Shown one piece after another: positions 1 to 9,734 of a stretch of 64,000 nucleotides of DNA. The stretch spans positions 930,001-994,000 of the forward strand of contig JAJXRY010000001.1 of NCBI GenBank assembly GCA_021628825.1, in the 5' to 3' direction. Positions within the stretch are counted from its first letter, which is position 1. Every line of letters starts with the position of its first letter. This stretch comes from Lachnospiraceae bacterium. Its GTDB lineage: Bacteria > Bacillota > Clostridia > Lachnospirales > Lachnospiraceae. A model generated the notes under the pieces. That model was not told the DNA's origin. It searched no databases and saw only the letters and a list, made by a program, of their open reading frames with translations. The position numbers and the translations under genes were made by a program.

Positions 1-789
1 TATTTCACCGGTATCCGGTTCATACAGGACATAATTCTGATTTTCATCCTGCAAAAGAATCTGTGGGAAATACAGGTTCTGGTAAGCATAATAAAGCCTG
101 CCTTCCATATCCATGATCTGAATCTCTTCATACCCTGCCGGAATGGAAGCTCTTCCGTCCTCCCTTGTACCGGTAATCTCTTCCCCGATATCTCCATTTT
201 CCTCTAATGCGATCGTATGATAATCGGTGTTGTAGTTTTCATCATATGTCCGCAGATACATCTGATGATCCAGAATATACACATCCCTCACATATTCATC
301 AAACGAAAACTCCACCTGAGAAGCCTCACCCGTAGATAGATCCACCTGATACAGAAGATTTTGTGCACGATCCCCTCTCTCCAGATAGAAGTCATTAAAG
401 CAGTACAGATATTCTCCAGCAAGATAAAGCTTTCTGTTATTCGTATCCGTTATCCTCGAATAAGTCTTTGGCATTTCATAATTCTCTCCGGTAAGCGGAA
501 AAGCCTCAAACTCCCCAGTGACCTGATTGTAGCTGTAAACTGCTTCATTCGATGCAAAATAAATCATCTCTCCCCGGACCGCATATCTGCCGTTCAGATG
601 ATAAGGGAACCCGGCATCAAACAATGCCTGCAGATCCCCGGTCTCGTCTTCCTGTACAAGATCTCCTGCATCTCCAATCTCATCCTCTGGCTGCTCCTGC
701 TGCTTCCTCATCTGTCCGGCTGCCGAGCACCCAGTAAGCAAAGACAGGACAAGAAGCCCTGCTATACTGATACATAGCGGTCTTTTCAT
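1..789 (-). CDS. Lipoprotein, paralogue 1 (C-terminus outside window)
   Basis: An open frame runs leftwards from an ATG at 789 and leaves the window at base 1 without a stop. It starts with a signal peptide ending in a lipobox (L-L-T-G-C), so it should be a membrane-anchored exported lipoprotein. The next residues form the YxYN, GEFEAF and YLYYFND type strands seen in propeller-like extracellular proteins. It is a close tandem paralogue of the gene at 828-2822, about 90 percent identical over the shared part by eye, with a shorter acidic linker. By analogy the missing C-terminus should carry a DUF3298-like domain. The ribosome site is AAGGGGAAG just before the ATG. Function unknown. Confidence 0.75.
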   Translation of the reverse strand, partial: MKRPLCISIAGLLVLSLLTGCSAAGQMRKQQEQPEDEIGDAGDLVQEDETGDLQALFDAGFPYHLNGRYAVRGEMIYFASNEAVYSYNQVTGEFEAFPLTGENYEMPKTYSRITDTNNRKLYLAGEYLYCFNDFYLERGDRAQNLLYQVDLSTGEASQVEFSFDEYVRDVYILDHQMYLRTYDENYNTDYHTIALEENGDIGEEITGTREDGRASIPAGYEEIQIMDMEGRLYYAYQNLYFPQILLQDENQNYVLYEPDTGEI

Positions 790-827
790 AACTTCCCCTT
801 TCCATACATCCCGTTATCACACTGCCA

Positions 828-2822
828 TTATGATAAATCGATCTTCCATTTAAGCTCATCGTAGGGAATGAGAACCTCCGGAAATCCTTCTGCATAGCTT
901 GCCACTTCATAGATTCCGAAATAATACACAAGTCCTTCCTCCGTCAGATAATAATCTCCTGCTTTCAAGTGATGACCCTCCAGAAATCCGGCGTTTTCTG
1001 AGATATACTCAAGTTCCTTTTCCCAGGTTACCTCACCACCATGCCTTTCTTCAAACATCCGGGTCACGATGGCATTTAACTCCTCTTCGGAGCTTGCCAG
1101 AATATCGTCCAGATAAAGCTTTTTCTCCCGTCTCCCGGTCATAAAGCAGGAAATGCCTATAGGGCATTCCATGGACTGCGCCGCTGTAATCATCATACCC
1201 GCTCCGCAAAAGTCCCATGTAACGGTCATTGTAATAAGAAAGATCTACTTCACAGGTAATCGAACCTTCCCTAAAGTACACTCCATCATGGTATTCTTCC
1301 TCATCTATACCCACTTCTGGGGCATTCTCTATCATGGAATCCGTTATTTCCTGTAACTGCGCATTAATTGCTTCATCTCCCGGCATGCTTACATTCAGGG
1401 TAAAACCTTCTATATAATATGCATATACTGGTTTGCCGCAATTCTCACACAGTTCTTCATCCGCTTCATAGTAAAACTGCCCGATCTGATCAATTCTCCG
1501 GTCCGCAAGAACGACTGCGTTTTCCGATTTTCCGGTCAGCCAGTTATAGGAAGCAAAAACGACCTGATCCCCGGAATCCTCAATGACATACAGCTCTCCA
1601 TGGGAGAGCGTCAGGAGACTATTCTCTACCAGATCCAGATTATTCTTAATATATGGACTCCAGATAATCTGATATAAATACTGTCCTTCCCGTCCCTGAT
1701 CCAGACTGTCATAGGTCTGATACCACATTTGATCTTCGGTCTGATGCAGATTCGTTTCCGAATTGTGCTTCATATAATAGATTCCTTCAATATCCGCACC
1801 AATCACATTCCGCTTTTCAGCAGAAAGCTCGTATTCTTCCCCTGTGTTAAGGTTCCGGTAATACTGATGGGCTTCCCCGTCCTCGGACATATATTCACCT
1901 AAGTAATACAGCAAATGCCAGCCATCATAATAGTTCACGGAATAGTCCGAAGAAAGCAGTTCCGTTATCTCTTCGGTATCCGGATCATACAGGACATAAT
2001 TCTGATTTTCATCCTGCAAAAGGATCTGTGGGAAATACCGGTTCTGATAGGCATAATAAAGCCTGCCTTCCATATCCACGGGCCGAATCTCTTCATACCC
2101 TGCCGGAATGGAAGCGCGTCCATCCTCCCATGTACCGGTAATCTCTTCCCCGATGTCTCCATTTTCCTCTAATGCGATCGTATGGTATCTGGTGTTGTAG
2201 TTTTCATCATATGTCCGCAGATACATCTGATGACTCAGAATATACACATCCCTCACATATTCATCAACCGGAAACTCCACCTGAGAAGCCTCACCGGTAG
2301 AAAGATCCACCTGATACAGAAGACTTTCTGCACGATCCCCCTCTCCAGATAGAAGTCATTAAAGTAGTACAGATATTCTCCATCGAGATAAAGCTTTCCG
2401 TTATCCGCGATCCCCGAATAGATCTTAGGCATTTCATAATCGGCACCGGTAAGCGGAAAAGCCTCAAACTCCCCGGTGATCTGATTGTAGCCGTAAACCG
2501 CTTCATTCGATGCAAAATAAATCATCTCTCCCTGGACCGCATATCTGCCGTTCAGATGATAAGGAAACCCGGCATCAAACAACGCCTGCAGATCCTCCGT
2601 CCCGTCTTCCTGTACCGAACCTCCGGTCTCCTCCTCCGGCTGCTCATAGGTATATCCCGGATCAATTTCTTCCTCTTCTTTTTCTTCTTCCTGCTCTGTC
2701 CTGTGCTGTTCTTCTCGTGCCGTCTGCTCCCACAGCTTCATCACCTGTCCGGCTGCCGAGCACCCAGTAAGCAAAGACAGGACAAGAATTCCTGCTATAC
2801 TGATACAAATCCGTTTTTTCAT
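828..2822 (-). CDS. DUF3298 (RsiV-like) lipoprotein, paralogue 2, two frameshifts
   Basis: Three overlapping frames join into one product of about 664 residues. The N-terminus has a lipobox (L-L-T-G-C-S) and a Glu-rich linker. The middle is made of repeated beta strands like a propeller. The last 200 residues match the DUF3298 domain found at the C-terminus of the anti-sigma factor RsiV, a lysozyme sensor in Bacillus; the motifs GDYYLTEEGLVYYF and PYDEL are visible. The first break, near 2335, is a one-base loss in a C run, seen by comparison with paralogue 1. The second, near 1120, is an extra A in an A run. Start 2822 follows AAAGGGAAAG. A cell-surface sensing or binding role is only inferred. 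Confidence 0.75.
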
Positions 2823-2867
2823 AACTTTCCCTTTCCGTACATTCCGTTTATTCCACTTAATGCTTTC

Positions 2868-2896
2868 AGTATAGCAATACTTTCCTGCCCTGTCAC
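2868..2896 (-). promoter_or_regulatory. Predicted sigma-A promoter of the lipoprotein at 828-2822
   Basis: Read on the minus strand, GTGACA is followed after 17 bases by TATACT, about 46 bases upstream of the lipoprotein start codon. Spacing and -10 box are good; the -35 box is weaker. Confidence 0.5.
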
Positions 2897-3012
2897 TTAT
2901 TATCTGTTTCTCTACTGTGATTTTTCCTATGCACCAACCGTTTTTTTCAATACTTTTTAGCCACACCTGAAAATATTGATATAAAAAAATCTAAAAAAAG
3001 TAAAAAAAGTAC

Positions 3013-3042
3013 TTGCTTTTTATCAAAAGGTGCAGTTATAAT
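3013..3042 (+). promoter_or_regulatory. Predicted promoter of the tRNA gene
   Basis: TTGCTT, an 18-base spacer and a perfect TATAAT lie immediately upstream of the tRNA, in an AT-rich tract. Confidence 0.65.
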
Positions 3043-3055
3043 ATAACTTGCGTTT

Positions 3056-3129
3056 CGGGGGTGTGGCTCAGGTGGTAGAGCGCTACTTTAGGGAAGTAGA
3101 GGCCGCAAGTTCAAGTCTTGTCACTCCGA
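3056..3129 (+). tRNA. tRNA-Pro (anticodon AGG)
   Basis: A full cloverleaf can be folded: D arm GCTC/GAGC, anticodon stem CTACT/AGTAG with loop TTAGGGA (anticodon AGG followed by G37, typical of proline tRNAs), and T arm GCAAG/CTTGT with loop TTCAAGT. The acceptor pairs CGGGGTG with CACTCCG only if one G of the five-G run near the 5' end is bulged or is an extra base. No CCA is encoded. The gene stands alone between its own promoter and terminator. Confidence 0.88.
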
Positions 3130-3133
3130 TTTT

Positions 3134-3172
3134 AAAAAACAGCGGAATTCCAACGAATTCCGCTGTTTTTTT
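3134..3172 (+). terminator. Rho-independent terminator of the tRNA gene
   Basis: Thirteen-base perfect arms AACAGCGGAATTC and GAATTCCGCTGTT around a CAAC loop, followed by a T run. The A run on the other side lets it also serve the minus strand. Confidence 0.9.
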
Positions 3173-3243
3173 ACCCTACTGAATCTGGTAGGATTTACTA
3201 GGGTAAAGTATTTTAAATTGCCAAAAGAATCATCTCATCTCTT

Positions 3244-4691
3244 CTACAGGCTTTCCAGCACCTTCAATAAGAACTTCCAGACTCTCTGTACCGAAGGAAT
3301 GCTCAAGGTTTCTCTTGTGGTATGGATGTCCTGCATATCCGGGCCGATGGAAACACAGTCAAGTCCCGGAATTTTGCTTTGGAAAATTCCACATTCCAGT
3401 CCTGCATGAATGGCCTCAATCTGCGGCTTCACACCATACATTTCTTCATAAATCGTAACCATCTTTTCACGGAGTGGCGAATCCGGATCATAATCCCAGC
3501 CCGGATAATCTCCACGGATTCCTACTGTTGCATTACACAAGGCGGCAAGACTCTTAAGCTGGTTAATCAAAGCTTCTTTGGCTGCTGCATTGGAGCTGCG
3601 GACAGATGTGCTGACCATGCCCTCTACTGCACTTACATTCAGGATTCCCGGATTTAAGGAGGTCTCGACAAGTCCCTTCATCTTCACACTGTTTGCAATA
3701 ACACCATGCGGAATCACATTCAGCAGGTGAATCCACTGTTCGGAATCTTTCCGATTGCAAACCTCAATCAATGCATCTTCTGCACCAACTTGCAGCTCAC
3801 ACTTAAGTCCGTCTTCTTTTCCGGCAAATTCTGCCTTTAAACCACAGAACTTCTCCTCCATAAAGGCAGCGATGTCTTCCGTCCATTCGGTCACAACAAT
3901 TTCTGCACAAACCTCATTCGGAATTGCATTATCTGCGGTTCCGCCATTTACGCTCTTTTTAAATAAATAGGCGTGTTCTCCTGTAAGGCGGCAAGCAGTC
4001 TTCCCATGAGACAGATAGCATTGCCACGCTCCTTATTGATCTCCTGTCCGGAATGTCCTCCCTGAAGTCCGGAGATTTTAAGTTTACATAACATTCCATT
4101 TACCTGTTCGGTTTCTGTCTTTTTCCGGATGTCAATCCTGGCTCCGCCTGCGCATCCCACGATAAACATCTTTTCCTCTTCCTGATCGAGGTTAATCATC
4201 CGTTTTGCAGTGAGATCATCTACCGTAAGTCCTGCCGCGCCTTCCATACCGACTTCCTCATCTACAGTAAGAATCAGTTCGATTTTCGGATGACGGTATT
4301 CTTCCCCTGCAAGAAGTGCGAGCCCGAATGCAACCGCAATCCCGTCATCTCCTCCAAGGCTTGTTCCTTTCGCAGACAAACGGTCTCCCAGAATTTCAAG
4401 CTGCAAACCGTCCTTCGTCATATCTAAGGTACAATCCGCATCCTTCACAGCCACCATGTCCATGTGTCCCTGCAAAAGAACCGACGCATGATCTTCGTAC
4501 CCTTTCGAGGCTTCCTTGATCATGATAATGTTATTTAATTCATCCTGCCGGCAATACAGACCATGCTCGCCGGCAAATGCTTTCAGATAATCACTGATCT
4601 GTCTGGTATGGCCCGATCCATGGGGGATCTTACAGATTTCCTCAAAATAGTAAAATACATTCTGCGGTTCCAGATTTTCAAGTATACGCAT
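3244..4691 (-). CDS. pepD: Xaa-His / beta-Ala-His dipeptidase (M20), one frameshift
   Basis: Cytosolic metallo-dipeptidase of the PepD branch of family M20, which cleaves X-His dipeptides such as carnosine. Metal-site and catalytic motifs are visible: QGHMDMV, GGDDGIA, LTVDEEVGMEGA, then the lid domain signature GLQGGHSG. The C-terminal part returns with IEAIHAGLECG and a late His-containing stretch. Two frames are separated by a one-base loss near 3950 in a TTTAAAAAG context; joining them restores about 482 residues, normal for PepD. The start at 4691 follows AAGGAG with seven bases spacing and is preferred to the ATG six bases upstream. Confidence 0.88.
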
Positions 4692-4745
4692 CCCCAAACT
4701 CCTTTCTCCTTGTCCCTCTCACTCAAAAATGATCCACTGGATCAT

Positions 4746-4765
4746 TTTCTCATATGCATGGCAAC
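4746..4765 (-). repeat. Dispersed 20-bp motif, copy 1
   Basis: Minus-strand reading GTTGCCATGCATATGAGAAA. Near-identical copies occur at 6944, 22018 and 51869, always in the same orientation relative to the genes and just after a hairpin or repeat. A short hairpin AATGATCC/GGATCATT follows before pepD. Confidence 0.75.
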
Positions 4766-4769
4766 TAAA

Positions 4770-4868
4770 TTCATGCTTCGTCTCCGACTCGCATTCATTA
4801 AGTGTTCCGGACTGGTTCGCACTAAGTTCAAGCTTCACCTTCAGCTTGCTTTCACTAAGTGCTCTACA
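4770..4868 (-). repeat. Tandem ~55-bp intergenic repeat, locus 1
   Basis: The segment 4815-4868 matches 9807-9860 at about 50 of 54 positions. The neighbouring half, 4770-4814, is a degenerate second unit. It sits between the terminator after rplT and pepD. The frame stays open through the units, but it also crosses a terminator hairpin and has no ribosome site, so translation is doubtful. Confidence 0.75.
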
Positions 4869-4869
4869 C

Positions 4870-4901
4870 AAGAACCCCCCGCAGTCATAGGCTGCGGGGG
4901 T
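4870..4901 (-). terminator. Terminator of the infC-rpmI-rplT operon
   Basis: Nine-base GC-rich arms CCCCCGCAG and CTGCGGGGG lie ten bases after the rplT stop, followed on the minus strand by a T-rich stretch. Confidence 0.75.
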
Positions 4902-4911
4902 ATGATCTTTA

Positions 4912-5270
4912 TTATGCAAGTTTGCTCTTTGCAAGTTCTGCTAAAGACTTGAAGCCTTCTGCATCATTTACAGCCATTTCAGCAAGCATCTTTCTGTTGA
5001 TATCAACTTCTGCAAGCTTTAAGCCATACATGAATTTGCTGTAGGATAAGCCATTCAATCTTGCAGCAGCATTGATACGTGCAATCCAGAGCTGTCTGAA
5101 CTGACGTTTCTTTTCTTTACGTCCTGCATAAGAGGAAGTTAATGCTCTCATTACAGACTGTTTTGCCACTCTATACTGTTTGCTTCTGGCTCCTCTGTAG
5201 CCTTTTGCAAGCTTTTAATACTCTGTTATGTTTTTTTCTTGGCATTTACGCCACCTTTAATTCTTGCCAT
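4912..5270 (-). CDS. rplT: Ribosomal protein L20, two one-base insertions
   Basis: Large-subunit protein L20, a 23S rRNA-binding assembly protein and, in Firmicutes, repressor of its own operon. After the ATG at 5270 the frame reads MARIKGGVNAKKK and then stops; removing one A from a seven-A run and one A from a four-A run restores the family sequence (LAKGYRGARSKQYRVAKQS) into the long C-terminal frame ending in LAELAKSKLA. The corrected length is 118 residues, exactly the usual size. Since L20 is essential, these indels are almost certainly sequence errors. GGAGG precedes the start. Confidence 0.9.
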
Positions 5271-5303
5271 TGTTCATATCCTCCTAACGACTATAGTGTT
5301 TTA

Positions 5304-5501
5304 TTACAGATAAGGTAAAATCTTCTTCATATTCTTAACATTTGTTGCATCTGTAATAGCCGGCTGTCTAAGAGTTCTCTTTCTCTTAGTAGTCTTCTTG
5401 GTTAAGATATGTTGCTTGTAGGCTTTACTTCTCTTTAACTTGCCTGTTCCTGTAACTTTAAAACGCTTTGCAGCAGATTTGCTGGTTTTCATTTTTGGCA
5501 T
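5304..5501 (-). CDS. rpmI: Ribosomal protein L35
   Basis: 65-residue basic protein with the L35 signature MPKMKTSKSAAKRFKVTGTG and a KxHILTKKTTKRKR core. It is intact and of normal length. It lies between infC and rplT, the conserved Firmicutes order, and is cotranscribed with them. Confidence 0.97.
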   Translation of the reverse strand: MPKMKTSKSAAKRFKVTGTGKLKRSKAYKQHILTKKTTKRKRTLRQPAITDATNVKNMKKILPYL

Positions 5502-5561
5502 AACTGATTTCCTCCTGTATACAATAATTATCTATTTTTAACTGAAACTAACGTTTCTCAG

Positions 5562-6057
5562 TTAAAAAAACATGGTCATGCTTCTTCCTTCTACCTTCGG
5601 TGCCTTTTCTACGACACACACGTCCGAAAGAGCTTCTGCAAAATCATCCAAGATATGCTTGCTGCTTGCCATATGGGCCATTTCACGTCCACGGAAACGT
5701 AATGTCACCTTCACGCGGTCTCCCTTGGTTAAAAACTTCTTTGCAGCATTAATCTTCGTATTTAAATCATTCGTATCGATATTGGGCGACAAACGGATTT
5801 ACTTAATCTCGATTACCTTCTGCTTCTTTCTGGCTTCCTTTTTCCTTGCGGGCCAGTTCGTAACGATACTTTCCGTAATCCACAATCTTACACACCGGTG
5901 GTTTTGCTGTCGGTGCGATCTTCACAAGATCGACCCCTGCTTCCTCTGCAAGCTGTAATGCTTCTTTGGAAGACATGATTCCAAGCTGTTCTCCGTTTTC
6001 ACCGATCACACGTACTTCTTTGTCTCTAATCTGGTCGTTAATAAATAATTCGCTAAT
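5562..6057 (-). CDS. infC: Translation initiation factor IF-3, ATT start, one insertion and one nonsense change
   Basis: IF-3 binds the 30S subunit and proofreads start codons. The N-domain (ISELFINDQIRDKEVRVIGENG) and C-domain (TKGDRVKVTLRFRGREMAH) are in two frames. An extra A lies in the run near 5835, and a TAA sits at 5801-5803 where the family has GAA in the KEIRLSPN motif. Start choice: AGGGAGGG lies seven bases upstream of an ATT codon at 6057, the rare start typical of infC and used for its autoregulation; no ATG is near. The upstream ATG at 6111 is inside the leader hairpin. Corrected length is 164 residues. Confidence 0.9.
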
Positions 6058-6234
6058 AACTTTGCCCTCCCTAATAAGAATAAAAAAAGTGGACAGCATA
6101 GCTATCCACAATACTCACATCTTTCCTCTGCGCCCGTTTCTTAAAAGGGCATATGGAAAATATAAACACCTGCCAGCGCAATTACCGCAGGGTGAGAGTG
6201 GATACTCTGCTTTGTTTTCACATGCTTATATAGA
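6058..6234 (-). promoter_or_regulatory. L20-type leader with transcription attenuator of infC-rpmI-rplT
   Basis: The minus-strand leader ends in a strong hairpin at 6089-6109 (GTGGATAGC/GCTGTCCAC) plus seven T at 6082-6088, a premature terminator directly before infC. An upstream segment at 6198-6204 (TATCCAC) can pair with the 5' arm GTGGATA and form an anti-terminator. This is the arrangement known for the Firmicutes L20 leader, where excess L20 favours termination. Its upstream boundary is a guess. Confidence 0.75.
6082..6109 (-). terminator. Attenuator hairpin before infC
   Basis: The hairpin spans 6089-6109 and is followed on the minus strand by seven T (6082-6088). It is the conditional terminator of the leader described at 6058-6234. 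Confidence 0.8.
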
Positions 6235-6924
6235 TTAACACCCCATTTGCCGGATGTCAATACCATTTTTCAAACTTTTTTTATATTTTTCTAAAAAAAT
6301 TTCAGTTACTACTCTTTTCACCAGACGGATTTCCCCTTCGGAAATTTCAAAGTCTGCCAGAAGCTCATCATCTGAAAGCTGATTATAGGTAATAATATGC
6401 GTATCCCTCGCCTGGATAATGTAGGCAAGCTGCTGGACTCTCTTATTGTCCACCTCAAAACTGCTGCGGATCTTATATCCCGGAACACCTTCCATATCGT
6501 TACGTGTAAACTCTTCGATCGTAATGTCTACGTTCTTTCCCTGCTTTGCATAAGCAGCCTCTAATTCCTTTTCAAAGGAAGCTGCTGTCAGATTGTCCGG
6601 TACGGCACCGTCTCCGGTTCCTTCAAGCACCGTATAATAAATATTGGAAGAATCCAATGGACTTAAGGAATGCACATACATCCCGGGAACGGTGGAGGAT
6701 TCCACATATCCGACCGGAATCAGGATCGCACAGTAGGCAATCGCATCCTTTCCATTATCTTCAATCTGCTTTAATTCAAAATTCTCAACCACTATGTACT
6801 GATCTTCCCGGACCTCCGGATTCTGGATGCCCGCAACGGTAATCACTTCCTTTTCACACCCGGTAAAACAACAGGCAAGCATTACGATACTTCCTATCAA
6901 CGCTGCTTTCTTTCTAAAATGCAT
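6235..6924 (-). CDS. Lipoprotein of unknown function
   Basis: 229 residues, intact. A basic N-terminus, hydrophobic core and lipobox C-C-F-T-G-C mark a lipoprotein signal. The mature part has alternating strands and helices with the motifs VPGMYVHSLSPLDSSNIYY and YIIQARDTHIITYNQ, reminiscent of PsbP/DUF1795-like single-domain exported proteins; that link is only an impression. Its stop lies at the upstream edge of the infC leader. The ribosome site GAGG is about eleven bases from the ATG. Copy 2 of the dispersed 20-bp motif sits just upstream. Confidence 0.75.
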   Translation of the reverse strand: MHFRKKAALIGSIVMLACCFTGCEKEVITVAGIQNPEVREDQYIVVENFELKQIEDNGKDAIAYCAILIPVGYVESSTVPGMYVHSLSPLDSSNIYYTVLEGTGDGAVPDNLTAASFEKELEAAYAKQGKNVDITIEEFTRNDMEGVPGYKIRSSFEVDNKRVQQLAYIIQARDTHIITYNQLSDDELLADFEISEGEIRLVKRVVTEIFLEKYKKSLKNGIDIRQMGC

Positions 6925-6943
6925 TCTTTGGTTTCCTCAAATC

Positions 6944-6963
6944 TTTCTCATATGCATGACAAC
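6944..6963 (-). repeat. Dispersed 20-bp motif, copy 2
   Basis: Minus-strand GTTGTCATGCATATGAGAAA, one mismatch from the other copies, between the terminator of the DUF1540 gene and the start of the lipoprotein gene. Confidence 0.75.
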
Positions 6964-6965
6964 AG

Positions 6966-7002
6966 AAACTCCGGGCGGCTTAACACCGCCCTCAGAGTTT
7001 TT
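6966..7002 (-). terminator. Terminator after the DUF1540 gene
   Basis: Hairpin with arms AACTCTGAGGGCGG and CCGCCCGGAGTTT immediately after the stop codon of the gene at 7004-7318. Confidence 0.8.
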
Positions 7003-7003
7003 C

Positions 7004-7318
7004 TTACTTTCCGTCAAATGTTGCACATGCCGTTTCCTTGCAATCACATGCTCCACAGCCGCGAATATCAACGCGGGATGCTGTACACTTATAATTTTCA
7101 TTATACATGCATTTTGCAGCTTCGCAATCAATACTGATATACTCGCTTGGATGTTCTACTGCACTTTTAAAGCTATCACCCTTCTTCCCGGTAAAGCTTT
7201 CACAGCAGGTATCTGCCGAACAGGATGCATGCTTGCCGCCTACCATGATGTCCCCCTTGGAACAACGTTCATTTGCGTTGTAAGAACAGTTCTGTACTGC
7301 ACATTTTAATTCTGCCAT
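7004..7318 (-). CDS. DUF1540 Cys-rich metal-binding protein
   Basis: 104 residues with two copies of the DUF1540 pattern: C-A-V-Q-N-C-xx-N-x-x-x-x-C near the start, and C-E-A-A-K-C-MYNENYKC in the second half, each followed by further cysteines (CSADTCCESF and CGACDCKETACATF). Such proteins are small, cytosolic and presumed to bind zinc; several clostridial members are sporulation-associated, but no specific role can be shown here. It is intact, with AGGAGG before the start and a terminator directly after the stop, so it is a single-gene unit. Confidence 0.85.
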   Translation of the reverse strand: MAELKCAVQNCSYNANERCSKGDIMVGGKHASCSADTCCESFTGKKGDSFKSAVEHPSEYISIDCEAAKCMYNENYKCTASRVDIRGCGACDCKETACATFDGK

Positions 7319-7398
7319 ACTATTACCTCCTTTACGCTGTACGGCAATAGTATGTGCGAATGTTAAATTTTTTTATTCAAATAATAATATTATTATTG

Positions 7399-9356
7399 TT
7401 ATTCCGTTACTTCTTCCTTACGGATTTCCTTGGTACGGATTTCTTCGCAGATCTGGTCGATGAATTCCTGTAACGGCTTCACGCCTTCGTCCCCTGCGAA
7501 ACGGCTTCTTACGGATACGGTTCCGTCAGCCTCTTCCTGCTGTCCGACAATCAGCATATAAGGAAGTCTGTCCATTCTTGCTTCACGGATCTTGAAACCG
7601 ATCTTCTCAGAACGGTTATCTGCCGTAACATCCACACCGGCCTCTGCCAATGCCTTGCGTACCTTTTCTGCATAAGCTTCATACTTTTCAGAAATCGGAA
7701 GAACACGTACCTGTTCCGGGCAAAGCCATGTTGGGAACTTACCTGCATACTTCTCAATCAGCCATGCCAGGGTTCTTTCATAACAGCCCATGGAGGTTCT
7801 GTGAATGATGTAAGGACGCTTCTTTTCGCCGTCCTGATCTACATAATACATATCGAAGTTCTCAGCAATGGCACAGTCAAGCTGAATGGTGATCATGGTA
7901 TCTTCTTTACCGTAAACATTCTTTGCCTGAATATCAATCTTCGGTCCATAGAATGCAGCTTCGCCGTCTGCTTCTACGAAAGGAACCTGCTTCTCTTCCA
8001 GAAGCTTACGAAGGACTTCCTGTGTGGATTCCCAGTAATGCTCATCGCCAAGATATTTCTTCTTGTTTTCCGGATCCCATTTGGAAAGGCGGAAGGTTAC
8101 ATCCTTTTCCAGACCAAGTACGGTCAAAATATGATATGCCAGATTAAAGCAGTTGGATAACTCTTCTTCGGTCTGATCCGGACGGATGACATTGTGTGCC
8201 TCTGTAATAGTAAACTGACGGACTCTTGTCAGTCCATGCATTTCACCGGAATCCTCAGCACGGAATAAGGTAGAAGTCTCGCTCATGCGGTAAGGCAGGT
8301 CACGGTAGGACTTCTGGGTGTTCTTATATACATAATACTGGAACGGGCAGGTCATCGGACGAAGTGCAAACACTTCCTTGTCTGTCTCCTCGTCACCTAA
8401 AACGAACATGCCATCCTTGTAATGATCCCAGTGTCCGGAAATTTTATAAAGATCACTCTTTGCCATTAACGGAGTTCTGGTTCTGACATAACCCCATTCC
8501 TTATCCTCAAGATCCTCAATCCAACGCTGGAGCTTCATAATCATCCTGGTTCCCTTCGGAGGGAAAAGAGGAAGTCCCTGTCCAATTACATCTACGGTAG
8601 TAAACAATTCCATCTCACGGCCAAGCTTGTTGTGGTCACGCTTCTTTGCATCCTCTAACTGGTCCAGATAAGCATTCAGCTCTTCCTTCTTATTAAATGC
8701 AGTACCATAAATTCTCTGAAGACGTGCTTTCTCGGCATTGCCTCTCCAGTACGCCATAGAAGAGGAAGTCAGTTTGAACGCCTTGATGCCCTTGGTACTC
8801 ATTAAGTGCGGTCCTGCACACAAATCTACAAAATCTCCCTGATCATAGAAGGAAATCTCTGCGTCCTCCGGCAGATCCTCGATCAACTCTACCTTGTAAG
8901 GCTCTTCCCTGTCCTTCATAAACTGGATTGCTTCATTTCTCGGAAGGGTAAATCTCTTTAATTCATGACCTTCCTTGATAATCTTCTTCATTTCTGCCTC
9001 GATCTTGTCAAGGTCTTCTCTTGTAAACGATTCATGTTCAAAATCATAATAATATCCGGTATCAATCGCAGGTCCGATTGCAAGCTTTGCCTGTGGGAAT
9101 ACTCTCTTAACAGCCTCTGCCATAACATGGGAACAGGTATGACGGATGACACGCAAGCCTTCCGGATCTGCTGCTGTCAGGATGCTCAGATTACAGTCCT
9201 TATCAAGAACGGTTCTCAAATCGACAACCTCTCCATCCACTTCTCCGGCACATGCCACTCTGGCAAGTCCTTCGCTTAAATCCTGAGCGATTTCATACAC
9301 GCTCATTGCTTTGTCATATTCCTTTACGGAACCATCTTTTTAATGTGATTTTTCAT
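7399..9356 (-). CDS. thrS: Threonyl-tRNA synthetase, two N-terminal insertions
   Basis: Charges tRNA-Thr. The long frame has the editing-domain motif HTCSH, the class II motifs (MTCPFQYYVYK, RVRQFTITEAH) and motif 3 TSMGCYERTLAWLIEKY, then an anticodon-binding C-terminus. The first residues of the TGS domain (MKITLKDGSVKEYDKAMS) lie upstream in other frames and are recovered by removing one A from each of two five-A runs near 9335-9350, moving the start to 9356. The corrected length is 651 residues. A T-box leader lies about 500 bases upstream. Confidence 0.95.
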
Positions 9357-9465
9357 TTTATATCCATTCCTTTCTGGTTGTTAATATTATGTTAACCAAT
9401 ATTTTTTTGAATAGTTACCTTTATGTTAACTTATTGGGTAACCATTTCACTCTTCCTCTGTGAAA

Positions 9466-9700
9466 TTACTCTTCGTCTTCCTCTTCATCGTCTTCGAAGT
9501 CTTCCCAGTCAAATCCGTTATCACACGGACTGTTATTTCCGTTATGGCTTCCGATCGTGACAAACTTTCTCGGGGAAGTCAGCAAACCAAATACCATACC
9601 TCCTAAAAACACCTACTGCAATGGCAAGCACCAGCTCACGATTGGAAATGGTGGTGCTGTCTGCCAAAAAATCTTTTATTTTTTCAATTCTTTCTTTCAT
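9466..9700 (-). CDS. Small membrane protein with acidic tail, one insertion
   Basis: Not an open frame as written; removing one T from a five-T run near 9600 gives 77 residues. The product has a charged amphipathic start (MKERIEKIKDFLADSTT), one membrane segment (LVLAIAVGVLGGMVFGLL) and a very acidic end (DWEDFEDDEEEDEE). GGAGG lies ten bases before the ATG. It lies between the T-box and thrS on the same strand, so it may be cotranscribed with thrS. No family recognised. Confidence 0.65.
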
Positions 9701-9734
9701 ATAAGTCATCCTCCTTTATTTTTTTACTTATATT

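Noticed and set aside
361..777. Plus-strand open frames over 1-2960 and similar long plus-strand frames throughout
   Set aside because: They are antisense to clear minus-strand genes, with unnatural composition and no ribosome sites.
3056..3129. A defective tRNA because of the extra G in the acceptor arm
   Set aside because: The remaining arms, promoter and terminator are sound, and one-base homopolymer errors are frequent in this record.
6058..6111. The upstream ATG (MWIAMLST) as the start of infC
   Set aside because: It lies in the attenuator hairpin, while the ATT at 6057 has a strong ribosome site at the right distance.
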